From Pseudocercospora fijiensis CIRAD86 (lineage: Eukaryota > Ascomycota > Dothideomycetes > Mycosphaerellales > Mycosphaerellaceae): a stretch of DNA of 64,000 nt. Below, one piece after another: positions 55,740 to 64,000 of this stretch (the stretch's first letter is position 1; each line of letters begins with the position of its first letter). Both the position numbers and the translations under genes were made by a program. The stretch is from contig NW_006921532.1 of assembly GCF_000340215.1 (NCBI RefSeq), positions 3,733,126 through 3,797,125 on the forward strand, in the 5' to 3' direction. Under the pieces are notes generated by a model that was not told the origin of the DNA, did not search any database, and saw only the letters and a program-made list of their open reading frames with translations.

Positions 55740-58700
55740 ATAAGCTACGTAGTCGCTAGTCTTACGGCTATTAAGCCTCGCCTAAAGGAACCTAAGCCCT
55801 TTAAAGGCGATACGATTAAGGAGTCGAGGCGATTCCTTCGAGAACTTTCTATTACCTTTATACTATCCGGAGCTACCTATTATACGGACGAGAGCAAGGT
55901 GCTTTATAGTGTTATATACCTCGCAGGCGATACGTAGAAGCGATAGCACAATAAAAACAGCCTTAAGGACCTATAGAATTATACCTACTAGGACTTCAAA
56001 ACCTTCTATCGGGACTGCGTCGGGGACCCTATAAACCGTATGCTAGACGTAACCCTCGAGTATAAGGCGGCCCGTTAGCGTAAGGGACAGTTAGTCTAAA
56101 GCTTTGCCCTTAAGCTTATAGTACTCGAAGATCAACTTAGCGACTATAGCGAGGAGTATAGGATCCGCTATCTCCTCGTTAAACTCTAGCCGGCGATTCG
56201 CAGCGCGATTATTAAATACTATACGGTGCTAACGACGCGTTACGAACTCGTAGAGCTTGCGACGCGCATCGAGACCCCTAATAAGCCGTCTAGCAAACGC
56301 AAGGATCGTAACTACGATAAAACCGGAGGCAGTAAAGGCAAGAAGCGTCGATCTAATAGTTAGGCCCGCAAGTAGCAGTCAAATCGCGACCGTAGCGTAG
56401 GCGGAAAGCATACGAAGGGCGATAACTCGTAAGGCGGGTATAATATTAGCAAGGTCGAATGTTATAGCTATCGCTAGAAAGGCTATTATAAGAACGCGTA
56501 CCCGAACCGCTATCTCTAGAAAGACGACAACCCTGCGGTGCGCAAGGTAGCCGCTAACGCTAAAGAGAAGAAGAACGACTCGAAGGCTAAGGGAAAAGAT
56601 AAGGCACCTCCTAAGAGCTAGGGATAGGTACGGAATCTTAACTAAGTAGCTTAGTAGTAATAGTACCTACGGGACGCGTACGCGGAGCAATCGTTACGTA
56701 AGAAGGGGAAGTGTCTATCGAATGCTTATTAGATAATGCTGCTAACATTAATATAGTATCTTAAGAATTCGTTCTACGATACTAGCCTTAGCGGATTGTT
56801 AATACCGTACTGCCTAGCGCCGACAGTTTCTAGGGCGACTAAGGATACTACTACGGAGCGCATTATCTACGCTTGCGGATCGCCGACTCTATAGGCTAAG
56901 AACGCATCACTACCGGAGTGTTCTATGCTTTCGAAATGCCCCTCCCTAATATCATTCTTAGCAGGCCTTAGAGGCGCGATTAAAAGATAATCGTCGATAG
57001 CTCGACGGATGCCTAGACCTATAGGAACGAAGCCGTAGCGCGTTCGATACGCGTACGGGAACTATAGGAATTCTAGAAGGATATACGTAACGCCCTATAC
57101 GTATATACGATTAGCGTTCGCTAGCTCCGCGATATCGCTAAAGGTTCCTCCTTACTAGAAGAATTCAAAGACTTCGAAGACGTTTTTATAATAACGCCCG
57201 AAGCGCGACGCAAGCTCCCCGAAGACGTAGAGTATACGATTAACCTAATCCCCGGAATGAAGCCGCTATACAAACCTCTCTACTATTCTTTAGGAAGAGA
57301 GCTTAGCGACCTTCGTAATTACCTAAGCTTAGCCTTAGACAACGATTGGATCTAGCTTAGTATAAGCGAGGCGGGTACGCCGATCCTATTCGTACTAAAG
57401 AAGGATAGTAGTCTAAGACTCTACGTCGATTATAGGGGGCTAAACGAGATTACTATTAAAAATCGTTACCCCCTACCTCTTATTAGCGAAACGCTTAATA
57501 GGCTTAAGGACGCCGAATAGTATACGTCCTTAGACCTCTAGGATGTATATTACCGTATCCGTATTAAGCGGGGCGACGAGTAGAAGACTACGTTCCGTAC
57601 GCGGTACGGGCACTTCGAGTATAAGGTAATGCCTTTTAGGCTTACTAATGCTCCTGCTACGTTTTAAGGATATATTAATAGGGCGTTAGCTAGCCTAGTT
57701 AATATTTGCTGTATCGTCTACCTTAACGACATCCTCGTCTATAGCAAAACGCGAGAGGACTACATACGAGACGTACGCGCTATCCTTACGCGGCTTAGAA
57801 AGTTTGTATTATATATAAATAGAAAGAAATGTTCCTTCTAGAAGAAAGAAGTCGAATTCCTTAGGTTTATCGTTAGTACCGAAGGCGTATCGATAGATTA
57901 GCGTAGGGTAAACGCTATTAACGAGTAGCCTCGCCTATTAACGCTAAAGGAGGTTCAATCCTTCCTCGGATTCTATAACTTCTACCGGAGGTTTATCCCT
58001 AATTACTCCCGGATCGTTATACTACTAACTGCCCTATCGAAAGGAGCCGTAAATAGCTAAAAGCTAGGGCAGGTCCTATAGGGCGAAGGCGAGGAGCAAG
58101 CGTTCCGCTAGCTAAAGGCTGCCTTTAGCTCGGCCTCGATATTGCGATACTATAATCCTACGAAGCCTCTACGCATCGAGACCGATGCCTCTACGTTTGC
58201 CTTAGTAGGAATTATATTATAATAGAGCGAAGATAGGAATTAGCACCCTATTGCCTTCTAGTTACGAAAAATAGTCCTAGCCGAGACCAATTATAAGACC
58301 TATAACTAGGAGCTCCTAGCGGTTGTCGAGTCCTTTAAGTATTAGCGCCCGTACCTCGACAGCGCCTAGTATACGACCCGCGTAGTTGTCGACTACGCTA
58401 ATCTTAAGGGCTTTATAAAGATAAAGTAGCTTATCGGAAGGCAGGTAAGATAGGTAACCTTCCTTATACCTTTTGACTTTACTATTAAACATCGGGCTAG
58501 TAAGCGAAACCTAGCCGATGTACCTTTACGACGTAGCGACTACGAGAGCGAGTCGTAGGCGGTAAACAACCTTCTCCCTATATTGCAGTCGAAACTAGCT
58601 CTATAGTTAAATCTACCTAAGGATATCGAGCCGATTATAAAACGTATCTCTGTTATATATATAGGGATGCGAGACGCTAGTATAGCGCTAGCGGAACGCA

Positions 58701-60245
58701 AGAGTTTTATTAGCAGTCCCGTAAGAGTAGCGGCTACTATCGTTAGGAATAACGGGCCCTACTGCGAGATACCTAATATAATCCTTAGTTTCGTACGCAC
58801 TTTATAATAGCTAGAGCAAGCGAGAGGAGGAGGCTTATACGAGACAAGCTCGCCGTCGGGTAGCTTAGCCTCGTTAAGTAGTTCTAACCTCCCGCCTAGC
58901 TATTCTCGTCGTAGTGACCTTATTTACTATAGCGATACGCTATATATCCCTAAGGACTACGTATTGCGTACGCAGCTAATACGCATATACTACGACGACC
59001 CTTTAGCTAGACACTTTAGTATAGCTAAGACTACAGACCTAATACACCGAAAGTACTTCTAGCCGAAGATAGCCGAGGACATTACGGCCTATATCCGCAC
59101 CTGTAGAATTTGTTAACAGTCGAAGGCGAAGCGCTATCGCCTATACGGCGAGCTCGCTGCTCTACCTATACCGACCCGACCTTAGCAAGAGTTAACGATA
59201 GACTTTATTACCGATCTCCCGCCGAGCAAGCTCGGTGCCTACGTATATACTACGATCCTCGTAATAGTCGACCGCTATACGAAGATAAGCCTCTTTATCC
59301 TAACGACGAAGAAGTATATAGCAGTAGAACTTACGGATATCCTTTAAAGGGAGGTAATTAGGCGTTTTAGAGTGCTATTAGGCATTGTTAGCGATCGTAG
59401 ATCGCTATTTACTAGCTAGTTTTAAAGCGACTTCTGCTTCGAAGCGCATATAAAGCGCAGGCTTAGTACAGCCTTCTATCCTTAGACCGATAGGCAAACC
59501 GAACGCGCGAACTAGATCCTCGAGTAATACCTACGATACTATTGCTCTAAGAATTAGGATAAGTAGGCTAAACTGTTGCCTTAGGCTAAGTTTGCCTATA
59601 ATAATAGCGTTTATCCTGCGTTACGTATAAGCCCCTTTAAGATGCTCTACGGCTTTAACCCTAATTTGATGCCGAGCGCAAATAAGCTGCTAGCTCGGGA
59701 CGAGCTAACTAAGGGAAGGGCACTAGCAGCTATCGACGCTACGGAGCGACTACGGAAAGCGTATAAAACGCTTGCGGAACGCTAGTAGAAAGCAGCAGAA
59801 TACTAGGCTAAGCAATACAATATACACTATACTGCTAAGACATATAGTATAGGTAACCTAGTCTTACTGTCGACAAAGAATATCAGCTTAGATATCCTAA
59901 AGAAGAAACTTGGCCCGAAGTATATAGGGCCTTTTCGTATTATCGACGTAGTCGGAGCGTAGGCGTACCGCCTAGTACTGCCGTTAAGCACGAAGATCTA
60001 TAATGTTTTCTATATTTCCCTCCTCGAGCCTTAGTATAGGCGCGATAGCGAGGAGTATAAGATAAGTATGCCTATCGCTAAAGGTAACGAGTAGTAGGTA
60101 GAAACAATCGTAGCTAAGAAGATAAAGAAGCAGAAGGCGTACTACCTTATTAAGTAGCGAGGTTAGCCTAAAGAATACAACACTTAGGAGCCAGCTGTTT
60201 ATATTAAAGATTCTATAGCGTTAGACGAGTTCGAAGCTTAAGCGA
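55740..60245 (+). pseudogene. Gypsy-4 gag-pol with chromodomain (RIP-mutated)
   Basis: Gag begins near 55,740 (KPRLKEPKPFKGDT, ELSITFILSGA), with a degenerate zinc knuckle near 56,455-56,510 (KVECYSYRQKGYYK, Tyr for Cys/His). The RT has [19 protein letters not shown] (57,390-57,450) and VYLNDILVYSK near 57,715-57,750, where YxDD has become YLND. RNase H is near 58,170-58,480. The integrase has an H/H/C/C block (RHFSIAK, HRKYF, RTCRICQQ) at about 59,010-59,120, TIDFITDLP near 59,190-59,220, VSDRRSLFTS near 59,385-59,415 and QTDRQTERANQ near 59,485-59,515, so all three DDE residues are kept. The chromodomain-like segment (VETIVAKKIK, YYLIK, KEYNT) is at about 60,095-60,195. TAG/TAA stops are many. 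Confidence 0.87.
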
Positions 60246-60299
60246 AGCGTAAGCGTAGGCAGTAATTAAAACAAAAGAAAATGAAACTTAAGAAAAATA

Positions 60300-61215
60300 G
60301 TAGACACGTACTCGTTTCGCTACTAAAAAAGGCCTATTAGCCTAATATGCATACAGATAGCGCCGCGTAGGCGCGGCGACGGCGGGCCGCCTACCCTACT
60401 TATCGTTATCCTCCTCCTCGTCCTCCTCTTCGATGCCTATAGCAGTATCGATAGTAGCGACGGCGTTAGCGCCGACGCGCTAAGCGAGGTTCTAGTACGG
60501 TTAGTATGCGAAGCGCAAGTGAAACGAGGCTATAGGAAAAAACTATACCTAACGACCGATCTCTACTAAACTAGCTAGGTTAGTGCCGATATGCTCGAGC
60601 GCACTAAGTAAGTTAACGTCTGTAAGGGACCCGCTAGCGGCCCCCTTACGGGCTAGGGCTTTGCCGCCTAGGGTTACCTTATTCTTATTAGTATAAAAGA
60701 CGTTAAGCGTAGATAGGATGACTAATATCGAGGTTAGTATACGGAGCGTAAGCGAAGCGCGTATAAAACATATATGCGACAATAGAGTCTAACTCGGCCT
60801 AGAGTGCCTCTAAGGCCTCGTCCGACTCCTCGACGGAGTCGTAGCTATCTAGGTTATACAAGTCGCGCGCGGAGCGCGCGGCGCGAATGCGGGCTAGTAG
60901 CGAGACGAGGGAGCGTGCCGTAATAGGAGTATAGGGGTAATAACTGCTACGGTAGCGATTATAGTTGCGCTTAGTAGCTAGGTCTATATTGCCGCCTATA
61001 TAAAGCTTAGTTAGGTCTACTAAAGCGAGTTAGTTGCGAAGCGTATGCGCGTAGCAAGTAGCGAGAAAACGTACCGTTAGCCGTTATATGCTTAAAGCAA
61101 CGGGTACAGCCCTCTAGGACTTTTAGGGGGCGCTAGGCAGGCGTAGTAGGTATCGAGGGCAGAGCGCCTACGGCGCGCTTGCCCGAGGCACGCGAAGGAG
61201 TAGCTATACTAGTAA
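60300..61215 (-). pseudogene. Antisense ORF at the 3' end of Gypsy-4 with CxxC motif
   Basis: On the strand opposite to pol, LEGCTRCFKHITANGTF lies at about 61,070-61,120, a CxxC word. Another phase continues with KLYIGGNIDLATKRNYNRYR and later LDSYDSVEESDEALEALQ (about 60,790-61,010), a basic then acidic helix-prone stretch. The phase change means an indel, an intron or two frames. A stop-free piece lies at 60,549-60,782. Placement and layout resemble the antisense frame of Gypsy-3. Confidence 0.4.
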
Positions 61216-61629
61216 TGTTTTTTTAGATAGATATTTAAAAAAGAAAAATCTTTAAGTAATACTAGGAGGGCGTAGGAGGGGAGTAGGCGGGGGGTAGGCG
61301 GGTAGTATTCGGAGCGCTTAGAAAAAGAAGAAGTTTTTAAGCGGGCTTCGAATGCTTTAAATACTCGCCTCGCTTTCGGACAGCTTGCGTTCTCGCGTAG
61401 CTACCGCGTTCTTAGAAATTTAGGCAACCTCTAGTTAGTGCTAGAAGCAGCCGCGCTTTAAATCTATAAACAAACAAGCAACTACAAGGCAAATTATAAC
61501 GTGCCTAGCAACTATAGCCTAGCGATAGGTACGTATAAAACGCGCAAGTATAGCGTAGAGTGTAAGAAATGGTATAATTTACTATATTACCCTATAGCTA
61601 GGACAGCTATACCGGGGGAAGGAGATAAT

Positions 61630-61937
61630 TGTAAGAACCTAAGTAAGTAAAGTCTCCTGTCCTGCCTTAGCAAGCCTATATAACAATTATGTAATGTTAT
61701 CATATATAGTACGATGCAGCCGCGCTAGCGATAAGCTTGCTTAGCGCATGCGCGTAATACTCGATTATACGTACGGACATACTCGGTAGCCGGTACGGCA
61801 GATATGCTATCCGTGCTAGGCCTAGTTAATAGTAGTCGCTCTGCCCTGTTCTAAGAAAGGCACGGTTTAGTTCTACTTTCTACTACGGCGATTAGTAGAG
61901 GGTGTTCTATACGTTGCTATATACCTATTTTCTTACA
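61630..61937 (+). repeat. Gypsy-4 3' LTR
   Basis: 308 bp, starts TGTAAGAACC and ends TTCTTACA, both canonical ends intact. Confidence 0.95.
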
Positions 61938-62011
61938 ACTGCCTATCTCGCTAGGGGCGGGAGTTCCCCTTCCGACTTATAATAAGGCACTTATCCTAAG
62001 GGCGTTCAAAG

Positions 62012-62357
62012 TGTTACGGTTACTCGCGACAGATCGTTAGGTGACTTCTTATTACGTATAAGCCGAGGCTTCTTTAGAGAGGCTAATACAAGCGGGAGGC
62101 AGAGACAGAATAATTGGTACAAAGGTAATTCCAATTAGTAAGTAGGTAATATAAGTTAAACGCCTCGAGCTATAAGGGCATTCCGGCGTTCCTAAATACA
62201 AAGGAGATATCTTGTCTATAGTCGTAAGCGACGTAAGCGACGCTGTCGCTCTCGACCGCTCCTATCGCTCCTAGTAAGATAGAGCGACAGCTTAGCCTAC
62301 TAGTCTTAGCATCGCTCTAAGATTATATAAGGACTCTAACCAATCAGATCCGTAATA
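62012..62357 (-). repeat. Gypsy-3 5' LTR
   Basis: 346 bp, ends GATCCGTAATA (CA to TA); followed by TSD CTAAG. Confidence 0.95.
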
Positions 62358-63479
62358 CTAAGCCTAGCAAGCAGAAGAAGAAGAAGGATAGCAATAAGGT
62401 TATAATAGACGAGACCGATAGCTAGCTTTAGCAATATAAGGCTATTCGTAGGGCGTACGCCTATATCGACCTATAGTATACCCTTAGAAGGCAGGCTAAC
62501 GTTATAGGCTATTATAAGCTTATAGGTCGACACTATAAGCTAACCGCTATAATACTAACCTTCTAGAGGGACTAGATGTCTCTTAATAATAAGTGCTTAG
62601 TCGAGGCACTAAACAAGAAGGTTATCGAAGAGATAATGCGGTACTATAGAGTTAAACACCCCGACGATAACGACTAAGGCAAGGCTAGCAAAGGTAAGAA
62701 GCAAGAGCCGGCGGTACAATAGTAATATTACTATTATAGTGCGCCTTAACTATCGCCTAATTTATAGTTATATCCGCCGCCGCCGCTATACTATTATTAG
62801 CAACCTATTACTCCGTAGGCACCTTAGTTAAGCGCTCCTTAACTAAGCGCTCTACGGTTAAGTCTGCCTATTGCTAACGACGAGACTAATACAGCCGTTC
62901 TTATTATCTATTGCCGCTAGCTTCGGAAGCGCTATCTAATGCTTGCTATAAGCATTAAGGTAGGACAGGATTAGATAGCTTCTAAGGACTAGAGCTTAGA
63001 TATAATTAAGGATAAGGAGAAGGCTATAGAGCTACGTAAATAGGTGCCTTCCGACGGTGCTTATTTTAGGCTAAAGAGTAAAGTAGACCGGTTCTTAAGG
63101 CATTATAGGGCTAAGCGGATACCTAAGGATATGTTAAGTCTACTAGAAGAGGTAGAAGATAGGGTAGAGGGCTAGGCGTATAGCAAGCCGAGGAGGTCGG
63201 CTTTATAGTCGCGCTATAGCACTACTACTACGTAAGAGATCGTTACGAAAGTTATAGATAAGTTAGTCTATATAGTTTGCTTAGATCCTGTCTATTTAGT
63301 TTTTCTATATATTATTTGTATAGTATATGCTACGTGCATTTCGTCGCCTTAATCCTCTTAGTCGTGCCGCTAAGACCCCGCTTTTAGACCCTAAACCCTC
63401 TCGGCTTTTCGTAGCTTTTCTATATATATCTTAATACTATACTATAGAATATATATAGATAGCGAAGATACATTTCCTA

Positions 63480-64000
63480 ATCGATTCTATATATCTTTAA
63501 ATAATTTACGAAAAATCGGCATATCGATGCGTACTATATATACTATATTATAGACGTTTAAAATATATAGAGTCGGCTTCTATAAGACAAGCTTGCGACT
63601 AGGCGTCTTAGTACTATTATATAATGCAGTATACTATATTCGAATCGATACTACTCGACTAAACCCGATCCGATTAGGACTATTTTTAAATGCTATTATA
63701 GCGCTAATACTAAGCTCTTATTTCTATATCTAATCGCCCTATTCTAACCGCTAGAAGGTAATATATAAAGCCGACTTGCTAGGCGTTAATACTAGCCCTA
63801 CGGAAGAGCTTGCTATAGTCTACACCCTTACCCTAACTATTAATTGCTAGCTGTAAGAAGCGCTTAAAAGCGGCCTGCTAATCGTCTCCTAGACTATATT
63901 TAGGCATTATATCCTAGTGTCTCTTTATCTAGTGTTTAAACAAGCTAAATAAAGGTTCTATTAGGTTCAAATATAGCGAATATAGTAGCAAGAAGTTAGC
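63480..64000 (-). pseudogene. Tc1/mariner-type (IS630-like) transposase C-terminal part, cut by the window edge
   Basis: Read from the right edge on the minus strand: LLLYSLYLNLIEPLFSLFK, matching the LPPYSPxLNPIExxFSxxK block of Tc1-like DDE/DDD transposases with Pro changed to Leu (CCA to CTA). It is followed by WIKRHWDIM-like sequence with TAG for Trp. Further downstream the frame continues to about 63,480 with RIP stops. The catalytic Glu of NPIE is kept. The rest of the element lies outside the window. Confidence 0.7.

Larger units (their letters stand above)
54945..61937 (+). mobile_element. Gypsy-4: 7.0-kb chromodomain Ty3/Gypsy retrotransposon nested in Gypsy-3
   Basis: LTRs of 308 bp (54945-55252, 61630-61937) are flanked by ACTAC (54940-54944) and ACTGC (61938-61942), which differ only by a TG to TA transition. 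The left LTR begins TATAAG and the right TGTAAG; the ends are CTTATA and CTTACA. The element reads on the plus strand and is the youngest insertion visible in the right cluster. Gag to chromodomain are in the usual order, then about 1.35 kb remains before the 3' LTR, including an antisense Cys-motif frame. Confidence 0.93.
48462..62357 (-). mobile_element. Gypsy-3: chromodomain Ty3/Gypsy retrotransposon carrying nested Gypsy-4
   Basis: LTRs of 346 bp (48462-48807, 62012-62357) are flanked by CTAAG at 48457-48461 and 62358-62362. It reads on the minus strand; a polypurine tract (AAGGAGGGGGATAG on that strand) adjoins the 3' LTR at 48808. Without Gypsy-4 it is about 6.9 kb. LTRs begin TGTTACGG and end AACA or AATA. 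The LTRs differ at about nine sites, nearly all CA/TG to TA. Gypsy-4 inserted 70 bp inside the 5' LTR, before gag. Confidence 0.93.
47150..63290 (+). pseudogene. Unidentified transposon gene, RIP-mutated, split by Gypsy-3
   Basis: Pieces at about 47,150-48,461 and 62,363-63,290 read in one plus-strand frame through the insertion point (PREPK then PSKQKKKKD). After RIP stops are read through, the protein starts acidic and low-complexity, then has eight LLEEP/LLDEP repeats (47,670-47,789), a Lys-rich segment and a more structured part (DLSKDYSIIGNSAVPIRRLI, KYFRQIKPLSIQVL). The second piece has YIDLQYTLRRQANVIGYYKL and a Gln/Tyr/Pro-rich stretch. No catalytic motif of a known transposase class is obvious. 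It could be an accessory gene of a DNA transposon or an old repeated host gene. An alternative frame near 47,150 shows Cys-rich words but does not continue. Confidence 0.45.
46850..64000. mobile_element. Right transposon cluster, outermost unidentified element with nested insertions
   Basis: From about 46,850 to the window end all sequence has the RIP look: few CpA/TpG, many TAG/TAA in otherwise protein-like frames. The outer element is seen at 46,850-48,461 and again at 62,358 to about 63,300. Its gene rejoins in frame when Gypsy-3 and one CTAAG are removed. Its right end and class are not visible. Confidence 0.7.

Noticed and set aside
1..64000. A defence, secondary-metabolite or other multi-gene system
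   Set aside because: The intact genes are unrelated housekeeping loci and no cluster of co-functional enzymes is visible.

Overview
The window looks like a filamentous ascomycete chromosome (Pezizomycotina; a Dothideomycete is my guess and is not proven by the sequence). The evidence is short 48-73 bp GT-AG introns, single-exon orthologues of fungal housekeeping genes (HIR1, SCS3/FIT, VAM7, IST3, dynamin-like GTPase, hybrid histidine kinase) and transposons whose reading frames are broken almost only by TAG/TAA replacing CAG, CAA or TGG, the mark of repeat-induced point mutation (RIP).

Layout. (1) 1-4.0 kb: two minus-strand genes, a MetE/UROD-type methyltransferase-like gene running off the left edge and a HAD-like hydrolase gene, then about 1.4 kb without a recognisable gene. 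(2) 4,034-27,498: one Mutator-like (MULE) DNA transposon with a 9-bp target duplication and short inverted ends. It was split by two chromodomain Ty3/Gypsy retrotransposons: Gypsy-1 (5,001-18,177, minus) and Gypsy-2 (20,226-27,248, plus). Each has paired LTRs and an exact 5-bp duplication. (3) 27.5-46.7 kb: a compact gene island of eight genes without RIP damage: hydratase, HIR1, FIT/SCS3, hybrid histidine kinase, VAM7, IST3, dynamin-like GTPase and one unrecognised nuclear-type protein. (4) 46.8 kb to the right edge: a second transposon cluster. An unidentified element (gene pieces at about 47.1-48.5 and 62.4-63.3 kb) is interrupted by Gypsy-3 (48,462-62,357, minus), which is itself interrupted by Gypsy-4 (54,945-61,937, plus). 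A Tc1/mariner-type transposase tail lies at the right edge.

No operon-like or metabolic cluster links the genes; they are independent housekeeping loci between two heterochromatin-like transposon blocks. The transposon blocks have a clear order of events: MULE before Gypsy-1 and Gypsy-2, and the unidentified element before Gypsy-3 before Gypsy-4. All four retrotransposons end their integrase with a chromodomain-like segment, which fits insertion into already silent repeats.

The most unusual items are a reading frame of roughly 4 kb downstream of the chromodomain in Gypsy-1 with 24-residue tandem repeats, antisense Cys-motif reading frames at the 3' ends of Gypsy-3 and Gypsy-4, a degenerate tRNA-like Pol III unit in Gypsy-3, palindromes inside both MULE ends built from the terminal heptamer, and a 37-bp duplication that copies a start codon out of frame. 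All translations and alignments were made by eye, without database searches.
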